Origin: an uncultured Anaeroplasma sp.
GTDB lineage: Bacteria > Bacillota_I > Bacilli_A > Acholeplasmatales > Anaeroplasmataceae
Length of the DNA stretch: 64,000 bases
Assembly: GCA_945919465.1 (NCBI GenBank)
Contig: CAMEJG010000005.1
Location: 16,923-80,922 of the forward strand
Direction: 5' to 3'
Part shown: piece by piece, positions 30,101 through 36,713 of the stretch
Layout: the number at the start of each line of letters is the position of its first letter
Numbering within the stretch: position 1 is the stretch's first letter
Position numbers and translations under genes: made by a program
The notes under the pieces: generated by a model
Database searches by the model: none
Told to the model about the DNA's origin: nothing
The model's input: only the letters and a program-made list of their open reading frames with translations

Positions 30101-31254
30101 CGTTTACAATGTGAAAATCTTTTTGGATGTTTAGAAGATACACTAGTCATTCCAATATATCTAGCATAATTGCAAATATTTTCATTATGATATCTAAAGC
30201 ACTCATTATATTTTCCTGGCAAATATTCTTTTATAAAGTGTTTCAATTTTTTTAGATCTGCTTGATGTTCATCGAATTTTTTTACCATTGCATCACATAA
30301 ATAATTGCTGTCACCCAATAAATCTACTAGATAATAGTAATCTATAATCAATTTTAGTGAAGGAATAAAATCAAAAACAGTTTCAAATTCAGGAACTAAA
30401 TCCTTATTATTACTAACTAATGTTTCAATATCTTCACATTCTAGGGTAATATCACATTTATCATATTTAAAGTCTTTTACTGGAGTAAGCTTACTGAAAT
30501 TACAATTTGAGCCAACTAATAATGGTATTAAGCATTCTGAAATAAACGATTTATTTTGACTGTTAAATAAATTTTTTAATTGAATTTTTTTATTAGTTTT
30601 ACCATTTTTTGATGTCATGATTATACCAAATTCGTTTAATATATCATCGTTAAAATTTATTTGGGCAAAATAATCAGAATAATCTTCAAATTTATAAGAC
30701 ATTTCGACTAAAATATTATTTAAAATACTAAATACTTCTTTTATTTGATTTGTATTACTTTTATCAAATGAATCTCCTTTTGATAAAAAGTTACCTCGAT
30801 ATTTAATCATATTATGAAGTGCTAAATAAATAAATCTTATATCTTCCTTTTTATTAGAATATACTAAATGTTGTCTTAAATGATAAATTGTTGGGAATTC
30901 CTTAAAAAACTCTTTATCAGTATAAACATCATTGAACAAATTATATATATTGCCATGTTTTTTATGTTCTTTTTTATAAAATGAATCATCTAATCTTTCA
31001 AAAAATGTGGGATCAATATTATTAACCTCTTTTGAAAAAATATCTCTTAATAAATTTATTCTTTGTCTTCTTCTTTTAATTCTTCTTCTAGAAGACCTAT
31101 AAGCTCTTCTTTCTGATGAATCTTTTGATTCGGAAAACATTCTTACTCCCCATAAAGCATAACCATTCTTCTTCACAATTTCATTATTTTCATCAACTAC
31201 AGCCCATCCTACTGAGTCTGTACCAATGTCTAAACCTAAACTAATTTCTGACAT
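27148..31254 (-). CDS. cas9: CRISPR effector nuclease Cas9 (type II-A)
   Basis: Cas9 is the crRNA:tracrRNA-guided double-strand DNA nuclease. RuvC-I is LGLDIGTDSVGWAV with Asp9. An Arg-rich bridge helix follows (RRAYRSSRRRIKRRRQR, residues ~52-70). RuvC-II is KYYIECTRTN with Glu786, HNH is YDVDHIYPQS with His874, and RuvC-III is HHAHDAYLN with Asp1011. The long helical REC lobe lies between residues ~75 and 770, and the PAM-interacting domain is C-terminal after ~1150. All catalytic residues are intact. AAGGAG precedes the ATG. The operon's promoter must lie in or near the tracrRNA region on the opposite strand, or transcription reads through from xre-immA. Confidence 0.98.
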   Translation of the reverse strand: MSEISLGLDIGTDSVGWAVVDENNEIVKKNGYALWGVRMFSESKDSSERRAYRSSRRRIKRRRQRINLLRDIFSKEVNNIDPTFFERLDDSFYKKEHKKHGNIYNLFNDVYTDKEFFKEFPTIYHLRQHLVYSNKKEDIRFIYLALHNMIKYRGNFLSKGDSFDKSNTNQIKEVFSILNNILVEMSYKFEDYSDYFAQINFNDDILNEFGIIMTSKNGKTNKKIQLKNLFNSQNKSFISECLIPLLVGSNCNFSKLTPVKDFKYDKCDITLECEDIETLVSNNKDLVPEFETVFDFIPSLKLIIDYYYLVDLLGDSNYLCDAMVKKFDEHQADLKKLKHFIKEYLPGKYNECFRYHNENICNYARYIGMTSVSSKHPKRFSHCKREDFYKYLLSLFSSIKDNNAVDEINYFKMKIDNNDFLLRQNSDQNGSIPMQLNLMEIKTILDKQSKYYSFINDENNETTNYDKIISIFKFVIPYYVGPLTTVEKSDKAWMVRKNDGKIYPWNYEEMIDLDKTEIEFIQRMQRKCTYLKGSTDYCLPKNSIVFSKYNCLSYLNKLNINGALISYEIKMSLFNNVFLKTKKPTKKDILEYLKANYGDNVISTTKLKDLPEVNCDMSSYIKFKELFGDVETNLDTIEQIIKDIVIFSDKNRLEKRLINVYNLDKAIVKKIKDLNYKDYSNLSYKFINGLKIINPNTGEIYGTLLDVMEKTNMNLQEILFHPDYRYSDIIDEYNSEYIVDGLSLDDFLSENIAISPINHRPLVQAYKIIEEVERILNHKIDKYYIECTRTNKKEKNVQSTSRYDRIKELYSNCKNLPFDVDLKELEEKLELNKNNLRSDMIYLYFTQLGRCMYSLEKIDFGTLLQKNNMYDVDHIYPQSLVKDDSMSNKVLVLKSYNNKKQDDMLFELKGFLHPQAYKFYEFLSSKDLISKEKYSRLTKKELNPTELESFVNRQIVATNQAVKGLITTLKLFKNVPATNIIYSKAEIVSDARHKFNWPKSRLANNFHHAHDAYLNVVIGRAVNKYYTFNHFNGYIDYYRMKTENKTMNPMKILEKNRYINGKPIWELDKMLKLINHNLYERYDVKETTRTYSSNELLKKVTINPAGKGTAPVSLTDPRSDISQYGGFTSYSFSKYIIVKNISSKGKIEYILEPIPKAYENNIDSYMKQSKYQNYEIIHNDIRSNIVVRQNELKYCIASKTDDSYNIKNLSDRYFSKKDIVIIKKLEKYYDNKRLGYLMLAKDNVVYISPATQKSDGTELSIDEVKYLFKIIIDKMAKKVYSYSNILSLHEKLDAWDGELNIEEYIFICYELLKLLQTNTRQLANLKLVNLSANSGKLAVSKKLKPGMKFISESITGYYSKELFEVPSE

Positions 31255-31270
31255 TTTTTTATTCTCCTTA

Positions 31271-31299
31271 TTGACATTTTAATTATTTGGCGTTAAACT
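31271..31299 (+). promoter_or_regulatory. tracrRNA promoter
   Basis: On the + strand, TTGACA (31271-31276) and TAAACT (31294-31299) are 17 bases apart. The -35 is perfect and the -10 matches four of six positions. The predicted start near 31306 coincides with the first base of the anti-repeat. Confidence 0.75.
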
Positions 31300-31305
31300 A
31301 TGTAT

Positions 31306-31379
31306 GTATTTAACAAACCGAGTGCAAATAAAGCATTTGCGAAAACTAGGAGTCCTGATGTAGGGACTCATTTTTTTTG
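31306..31379 (+). ncRNA. tracrRNA
   Basis: The + strand stretch starting GTATTTAACAAACCGAG is an anti-repeat. Paired with the crRNA repeat it gives a 6-bp lower stem (GUUUGC with GCAAAU), an asymmetric bulge of two crRNA bases and four tracrRNA bases (GAGU), and a 14-bp upper stem with one A-A mismatch. This is the type II-A layout known from S. pyogenes. A short nexus-like segment (AAAGCATTTGCG) and an A-rich linker follow. One terminator hairpin (GAGTCCT/GGGACTC, six-base loop) with eight T's ends it. Predicted length is about 73 nt. It is encoded opposite to cas9, and its 3' half overlaps the end of immA in antisense. Confidence 0.9.
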
Positions 31380-31891
31380 CTTTTACTTCTCCTTTTATAA
31401 TAAAGTTTTCTAACTGTAATACATTCTTCACTGACATGAAATTTTGAAATAAGAATTTCATTATCTAAATTAATATACTTAGTAGGGATAAGTAATTGTC
31501 CAGCAAACTCGTTAGCCTGCCATTCAGGGTCTTTATATGACACATCACTTATTTCATCAACAAATTCAAAATTTAATATTTTAACCTGAATATAATGAAA
31601 TAACTCATGGGCTAATGTGAAACAAGCTCTATAGATTCCAGATTCATATTCATCAATAACTGATTCCTTAATATAAATGTAATTCTCAATGGCATTATAA
31701 ATTGCAGGAGTATTATCATCGAAAATTTCATTATCATCCTCCAGAAATTGTATTGATAATAATTTATTTTCAAATAATATATCTAATACTTCTAATATAG
31801 GAAAAAATTGATCCTCGTTTATATTAAATTGTTTCCGAAAATTTGATGCAATCTCTTCAATTTCTTTTATTTTTAAAGGACTAGTTATCAT
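31346..31891 (-). CDS. ImmA/IrrE-family metallopeptidase
   Basis: A zinc-dependent ImmA/IrrE-type peptidase. The HExxH motif is HELFHYI near residue 95, with a downstream Glu in EWQANEFAGQLLIP. Family members cleave a partner XRE repressor (ImmA of ICEBs1) or a DNA-damage regulator (IrrE). The upstream XRE gene overlaps it by 11 bases, so the repressor is the likely substrate. The last ~10 codons overlap the tracrRNA terminator on the opposite strand; the Lys/Ser-rich tail (RRSKSKKNESLHQDS) may be a by-product of that overlap. It lies 91 bases upstream of cas9 on the same strand. Confidence 0.9.
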   Translation of the reverse strand: MITSPLKIKEIEEIASNFRKQFNINEDQFFPILEVLDILFENKLLSIQFLEDDNEIFDDNTPAIYNAIENYIYIKESVIDEYESGIYRACFTLAHELFHYIQVKILNFEFVDEISDVSYKDPEWQANEFAGQLLIPTKYINLDNEILISKFHVSEECITVRKLYYKRRSKSKKNESLHQDS

Positions 31892-32240
31892 CTTCTAATA
31901 AAGCCTTTCTTAGTTTTTCTAAAAGTTCTTCATCAGCAGTATTTATTTTTCTAGCAAATACCAATGAAATATTTTTTTGAGCCTCATTCATTTGTTCTAA
32001 TTCTAAAGATACCCTTTTATTAGTTTCATTGATGCTATCCAATAGCACATCTTTTTCTTCATCAGATAGTAAATACAAGGATGCTATTTTATCTACATAA
32101 TCCATAGGTATTGTTTTTCTTCCCACTTCCATAGCTGATAAAAATGCAGAAGATATTCCTAATTTAGTTGCCATTTTCCTTAAAGAATCTCCCTGTTTTA
32201 AACGGATTTTTCTTATCTCTGTTCCAAATTTACTTATCAT
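31881..32240 (-). CDS. XRE-family transcriptional regulator
   Basis: The N-terminal helix-turn-helix of the XRE/Cro type occupies residues ~5-60 (EIRKIRLKQGDSLRKMATKLGISSAFLSAMEVGRKTIP). A helical C-terminal part of about 55 residues is probably for dimerisation or peptidase recognition. It has a perfect consensus promoter with an inverted repeat beside it, suggesting autoregulation. It is followed, with overlap, by the ImmA-type peptidase, then by cas9. Similar pairs occur in integrative elements, prophages and some toxin-antitoxin-like units. Control of the cas operon is possible but unproven. Confidence 0.9.
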   Translation of the reverse strand: MISKFGTEIRKIRLKQGDSLRKMATKLGISSAFLSAMEVGRKTIPMDYVDKIASLYLLSDEEKDVLLDSINETNKRVSLELEQMNEAQKNISLVFARKINTADEELLEKLRKALLEDDN

Positions 32241-32272
32241 ATTTAATTCACCTTATCCTTGCATCTATTTTA

Positions 32273-32311
32273 ATTATAAATTAATAATAACTTCGTGTCA
32301 ACCATTTTGGT
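32273..32311 (-). promoter_or_regulatory. Consensus promoter and inverted-repeat operator of xre-immA
   Basis: On the minus strand, TTGACA (32296-32301) and TATAAT (32273-32278) are exactly 17 bases apart, a perfect SigA-type promoter. An inverted repeat ACCATTTTGGT (32301-32311) abuts the -35 box and is a candidate operator for the XRE protein. Confidence 0.8.
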
Positions 32312-32342
32312 ATGCATAAATAATAAAAAAACAGTATAAATA

Positions 32343-32507
32343 TTATTCAAACTTTTTAATAATTGTTTTCATATTCTCAGCTTGAGATAATAATTCCATT
32401 TTATCATCAAATTCTAATGTTTCAGCTAATTCAATTATTTGTTGTAACTCCTCTTCTAATATCATTTTTACTAAATTAGCCTCTTCTTTTGTTAAATTTA
32501 TATTCAT
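32343..32507 (-). CDS. Small acidic protein, 54 aa, unknown
   Basis: This ORF is below the size cut of the track. It starts with ATG behind GGAGG at an eight-base spacing and encodes 54 residues beginning MNINLTKEEANLVKM and ending IIKKFE. The product looks like a helical, Glu-rich, soluble protein with no Cys and no membrane segment. It lies between the XRE-ImmA pair and the Sel1-TIR-STAND gene on the same strand. The strong ribosome site and clean codon use support a real gene. Its function is unknown; an antitoxin-like or inhibitory role would be guesswork. Confidence 0.65.
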   Translation of the reverse strand: MNINLTKEEANLVKMILEEELQQIIELAETLEFDDKMELLSQAENMKTIIKKFE

Positions 32508-32708
32508 ATACAATTACCTCCAAAGTTCATATTAATAATATATAAAAAATAAGTAAACATCTTATATTAAATTTTATCATATTATCAATTAAATTGATAT
32601 TGATATTTTAGTAAAATAATATTATTTAACATAGTAACAATATTATAATTACTACTAGCCTACTTAATTTTATAGAAAAATATTTGTTAGTATATAAAAA
32701 AAATGAAA
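32508..32708. other. AT-rich intergenic segment
   Basis: About 200 bases upstream of the 54-aa ORF, extremely AT-rich, probably holding its promoter. No other gene or structured RNA is apparent. Confidence 0.5.
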
Positions 32709-32732
32709 ATAGTGTGTTTTTCAACACACTAT
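32701..32732 (-). terminator. Intrinsic terminator after the Sel1-TIR-STAND gene
   Basis: On the minus strand ATAGTGTG/CACACTAT forms an 8-bp stem with an 8-base loop. TTTTCATTTTTTTT follows, just past the stop of the large gene. Confidence 0.85.
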
Positions 32733-32738
32733 CATATA

Positions 32739-35700
32739 TTATTTATTATTTAGTTTATTTTTAATAAATTCATTATAGAAGAAATGATTTCTTTTTACAG
32801 ATTTTTCAATTAGGTCTATTACCTCTTTTGATACACCATTATCTGATAAATATTTTTCTAATGTATAATTAAATGCTTCATAGGATAAATGATTCTTATT
32901 CATTTCTACTTTAGAATCTAATGAATGTATTTCTAGATCTAGTTTTAATAATAAATCAGTAGCTATAATTTTCCAAGTATCTCCATTTGAAAGATTATAA
33001 TCTATATAATCATCTAAAATATTAATATCATTATCCTTCTTTAAAGAATAACCTATTTTTGGTCTTCTACCAGATTTAATATAACTTTCGCCAAATATAT
33101 ATAACGCCACAAAATAATCTCTAAAGATATCATGAGAGATATTTTCCCCAATAATAATTGATCTTCTTCTTAGATATTTAGCTATTTCTTTTGATGCGTG
33201 TTCTATGTTATCAACACTAGCTTGAGTATCCTCCATATATTGTCTAAAAAGCTCTTCAACTGTTTCTAAGCTATTATCCACTCTACAATAAGCTAAATAG
33301 CCTAAAAGCTTTAATAAATTATTATTTGATAAATAATTAGAATAGTCAAATGTTATATTTCGATCCTCTTCTATATCCTTGACCATAATATTTACTGATT
33401 CAGTTAATATTTCAAAGGATTTATTAGGGACATTATTAGAAACTAAATATATAAATATTAGATTTGATATTAATAAAGGATTTTTCTTTATATCATCTTC
33501 TATTAATTCTAAACTATTACTAAATGATTCCCATGTTACCTTATCCAATATATTGTTAGATTCTTTCTGTAAATATTTTTTAGATAATGAATTAAATAGC
33601 TTATGAATATCCTCTTTATTTAATCCCTTTAATTCTAATGCTTTTATACTTTGATGTAGATATTCAGTCAATAAGTTTGAATCAGCAGCATTTCTAGATG
33701 AAAATATATAATGAATATTAGGATATCCATCTTTAAAATATCCTAGCTTTTCTAATAATATTTTTTTCTTTTCTTCATTTATTTCATCTAAAGCATCAAT
33801 TAATATGTATACTTCAGTAGAAGGACTAAATATTCCTTCAAAACCACTAGATGTAATTCTTTCACCTTCTGTTTTTGCAAAATGAAGATTAAAGGCTTTT
33901 TCTCTTAATATATCAACAAATAATTTTTCCGAATCAATTACATCATCAATGTCCTTTGTAGGCAAGAAAAATAAATATCTATTATCAATGAATTCTTTCC
34001 TTAATAGATTTTTTAAATATAGTGATTTGCCACTTCCACCTTCTCCATAAATTAGTACAGGATTAGTTTCATTAAAAACATTTCCATTATATTTATTGTT
34101 ATCTTCATAAAGTGGTCTATTAATATAACCATTTTCAAAATCTAAAGTGGCTGCAATAATACCAGATTTAGAATCCATTTTATTGACACGATTTTGTAGT
34201 GCTGAAGAAAAATATTTATATTTATTAATTAGTTTTTCTTTATATTCATATTTAAGTGATACGTCAATAGCGTTTCTTACAAACTTAATTAATAAATCAA
34301 CATCAATATTACCATTAATAGCAAATCCAGAACACAAATTGTTCATTTTCTTAAATGGATTTGATTCATCTAATATATTTAAGAACTTTTCAGAATTATT
34401 TAAATAAACTGGCCTTATGCATTTTTGTAGTTTTTCATTATTAGCAGTTTTTTCAAAAATTATCTCTATTTCTTTTTTTACCCATTCACTTTTAATTGAA
34501 TTTTCTGATACTAAAATAATATATGACTTTGATGATAAAATGGCATTTTTAACACATTCCTCAATATCTCCTAATCCAGATCCATCAGATTCCCATACAG
34601 TACAATAGCCTTTTTCTTCCAAAATATTACAGATTTCATCTTTTATCTTTTTATCATTATGATTCCAAGAAATAAATACATCTTTTTTTTCAGAGATATG
34701 AAGAGTTTCTTTTTGTTTTTCTTTTTCAATTTGCTTTTTTAGTCTTTCATAAGATTCTTTAGCCTCTTCACAACCTAATGCTGTAGCTAATTCATACCAA
34801 TTCAATGCTTCCTCTAAATCTTTTTCTACACCATCACCATTTTCATAGCAAGTAGCTAAAGTATACTGAGCCATTAAATTAAGCCTGGAAGCGGATTCAC
34901 TATAATAATCAACTGCCTGTTTTTTATCAGTATCTACTCCTTCTCCCCTATAGTAGCAGTTTCCTAGCATATATAAAGCATAAGAATTTTTATATTTTGC
35001 AGCCTTTTTATACCACGAGAGAGACCTTTCTAAATTTTTTTCTACACCTTTACCAAAATAATAATAATCTCCTAAATAACAACAAGCCTCTGGATAACCT
35101 TTTTCAGCAGCCTTTTTATACCAAGATAATGCTTCTTTTAAATTTTTTTCTACACCTTTACCATATTCATAGCAGAGACCAAAATTGCATTGTGCTTCAA
35201 AATCCCCTTGCTCGGCAGCCTTTTTATACCAAAAGAATGCTTTCTCTAAATTCTTTTTTACACCTTTTCCATATTCATAAAAATTTCCTAAAGTTTTTTG
35301 GGATTCCAAATGTCCCTGTTCTGCGGCTTTTTTATACCAATAGAATGCTTGTTCCAAATCTCCTATTTTGTTTTTTTCATAACAATTATTCTTAATGATA
35401 ACTACCCGATCAACTTCGAAGCCATTTTCTTGTTCATCACTCAATAATTGTTTTTTTAAATCATCTTCAAAAATATCATCCATATAACAATTTGAATAAT
35501 ATTCACCTAAGTTGAATTGGGCAGTTGCATTATCTTGGTCAGCTGATTTTTTATACCAATAGATTGCTTGTTCTAAATCTTTGGTTACACCTTCCCCATG
35601 TTCATAACAATAGCCTAAATTATTTTGAGCAGTTGCATTACCTTGGTCAGCTGATTTTTTATACCAAAAAATTGCTTGAGCTATATTGGCATTTATGTCG

Positions 35701-36302
35701 TCTGTATTATTTTGCAATACATCAAAATCACTTTGATCCTTTTCATTTTTTAGTTTTTCATTAAATAATTGTTTTTCTAATTCTAATATATCCTGATAAC
35801 AATTATAATAATATGCGCCCAAATTTAATTGGGCTTTTGCATTACCTTGGTCAGCTGATTTTTTATACCAATGGATTGCTTGTTCTAAATCTTTGGTTAC
35901 ACCTTCCCCATGTTCATAACAATAGCCTAAATTATTTTGAGCAGTTGCATTACCTTGGTCAGCTGATTTTTTATACCAATGGATTGCTTGTTCTAAATCC
36001 TTGGTTGCACCTTTACCATATTGATAACAATAGCCCAAATTGAATTGAGCTTTTGCATTATTTTTCTCAGATGCCTTTTTATAAAGAGAAACTGCTTGTT
36101 TTAAATCTAGAATAGCACCCTTCCCATAAAAATAACAAGAACCTAATATCAATAAATAATCACCTGTATTATCATAATTTATATTTTCATTTAAATGTTT
36201 TACTAATTCATCATATTTAGAAGAATCTTCAAAATCAACCTTTGACATTCCATATTCTATAGCATCTTCAATAAATTCTTCAATAGTTCTACAAATAATC
36301 AT
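32739..36302 (-). CDS. Sel1-repeat / TIR / STAND NTPase protein (candidate defence protein)
   Basis: A 1187-aa three-part protein. Residues ~45-525 are Sel1/TPR-like repeats (AxxxYxxG..., for example KAQFNLGYCYQYGKGATKDLEQ), interrupted by two related acidic insertions. Residues ~539-690 are a TIR domain: KKDVFISWNHND, an internal GLGDIEECVKNAI helix, and the SEWVKKEIEII helix where NAD-cleaving TIRs carry their catalytic Glu. Residues ~735-1000 are a P-loop NTPase of STAND/NACHT type: Walker A GEGGSGKS with Lys759, Walker B ILIDALDE with Asp836, then IFSSRN. The helical C terminus is unassigned. GAGG precedes the ATG. TIR plus STAND architecture and CRISPR linkage suggest antiphage signalling; the repeats normally follow the NTPase in such proteins but precede TIR here. 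Confidence 0.88.
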   Translation of the reverse strand: MIICRTIEEFIEDAIEYGMSKVDFEDSSKYDELVKHLNENINYDNTGDYLLILGSCYFYGKGAILDLKQAVSLYKKASEKNNAKAQFNLGYCYQYGKGATKDLEQAIHWYKKSADQGNATAQNNLGYCYEHGEGVTKDLEQAIHWYKKSADQGNAKAQLNLGAYYYNCYQDILELEKQLFNEKLKNEKDQSDFDVLQNNTDDINANIAQAIFWYKKSADQGNATAQNNLGYCYEHGEGVTKDLEQAIYWYKKSADQDNATAQFNLGEYYSNCYMDDIFEDDLKKQLLSDEQENGFEVDRVVIIKNNCYEKNKIGDLEQAFYWYKKAAEQGHLESQKTLGNFYEYGKGVKKNLEKAFFWYKKAAEQGDFEAQCNFGLCYEYGKGVEKNLKEALSWYKKAAEKGYPEACCYLGDYYYFGKGVEKNLERSLSWYKKAAKYKNSYALYMLGNCYYRGEGVDTDKKQAVDYYSESASRLNLMAQYTLATCYENGDGVEKDLEEALNWYELATALGCEEAKESYERLKKQIEKEKQKETLHISEKKDVFISWNHNDKKIKDEICNILEEKGYCTVWESDGSGLGDIEECVKNAILSSKSYIILVSENSIKSEWVKKEIEIIFEKTANNEKLQKCIRPVYLNNSEKFLNILDESNPFKKMNNLCSGFAINGNIDVDLLIKFVRNAIDVSLKYEYKEKLINKYKYFSSALQNRVNKMDSKSGIIAATLDFENGYINRPLYEDNNKYNGNVFNETNPVLIYGEGGSGKSLYLKNLLRKEFIDNRYLFFLPTKDIDDVIDSEKLFVDILREKAFNLHFAKTEGERITSSGFEGIFSPSTEVYILIDALDEINEEKKKILLEKLGYFKDGYPNIHYIFSSRNAADSNLLTEYLHQSIKALELKGLNKEDIHKLFNSLSKKYLQKESNNILDKVTWESFSNSLELIEDDIKKNPLLISNLIFIYLVSNNVPNKSFEILTESVNIMVKDIEEDRNITFDYSNYLSNNNLLKLLGYLAYCRVDNSLETVEELFRQYMEDTQASVDNIEHASKEIAKYLRRRSIIIGENISHDIFRDYFVALYIFGESYIKSGRRPKIGYSLKKDNDINILDDYIDYNLSNGDTWKIIATDLLLKLDLEIHSLDSKVEMNKNHLSYEAFNYTLEKYLSDNGVSKEVIDLIEKSVKRNHFFYNEFIKNKLNNK
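35527..35980 (-). repeat. Tandem 312-bp segmental duplication within Sel1 repeats
   Basis: About 140 bp at 35527-35668 recurs almost unchanged at 35839-35980, an offset of 312 bp (104 codons, in frame). The duplicated unit covers Sel1 repeats plus an acidic insertion; the two insertions (NCYQDILELEKQL... and NCYMDDIFEDDLKKQ...) are diverged copies. Near-identity at the DNA level indicates recent expansion or gene conversion. Confidence 0.8.
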
Positions 36303-36660
36303 TTATAACCTCACAATAATATATATTTTGTTAAATTTTATCATATTATGTTTATAATGCATATATATTTATATACAAATTTATTAATAGGCACTTTCAA
36401 TTCTCTAAAACAATTAAACAGGTTTCATGTTTTTATGATATGCCTAGCGATATTTGATAGAATGATTAGCTTACGATAAGGAGATATGTTTCCTAGAAAC
36501 AATTAAATAAAATCAATATTTGCATGTTTTGGGTTAAAAAATAGATTGTTTCACCAAGTCATTATCTATTTACTAACACGAGGTTTGAGCCATTCATCTA
36601 GTCATTTTTAACCATATACTAATACATCCCTAGTTCTAAAAGCCTATTTTTAGGTAAAAA
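36303..36660. other. Non-coding gap at right edge of the defence region
   Basis: About 360 bases without a credible gene. The first 60 bases probably carry the promoter of the Sel1-TIR-STAND gene (TATAAA- and TATAAT-like elements). The rest has a slightly higher GC content than neighbouring gaps and short open stretches broken by stops, so it could be a decayed gene. I could not assign it. Confidence 0.4.
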
Positions 36661-36661
36661 T

Positions 36662-36707
36662 AAAAAGCAGCTTCAAAACCGAAAATTCAGTCATAAAGCC
36701 ACTTTTT
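36662..36707 (-). terminator. Intrinsic terminator after the rlmCD-like gene
   Basis: On the minus strand a 12-bp stem with two G-U pairs (AAAAAGTGGCTT with AAGCTGCTTTTT) is followed by ATTTTT. It lies just after the methyltransferase stop. Confidence 0.8.
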
Positions 36708-36713
36708 CACTTT

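Noticed and set aside
31262-31345. A defined cas9 promoter on the minus strand within the tracrRNA
   Set aside because: TTGCAC-17-TACATA can be drawn, but the -10 match is poor and AT-rich DNA gives such matches easily, so I did not list it as a feature.
31279-31461. 60-aa minus-strand ORF across the tracrRNA
   Set aside because: It overlaps immA in another frame, and the region is explained by the tracrRNA and its promoter on the opposite strand.
34997-36043. Track ORFs of 76-132 aa on the + strand opposite the Sel1 repeats
   Set aside because: They are shadows of the repeated codons in the Sel1-TIR-STAND gene, with repeating peptides and no ribosome sites.
36405-36515. TTCTCTAAAACAATTAAAC and CCTAGAAACAATTAAAT as possible remnants of a second CRISPR repeat
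   Set aside because: The two stretches are about 90 bases apart, match only over ~15 bases, differ from the array repeat and lack a third copy.
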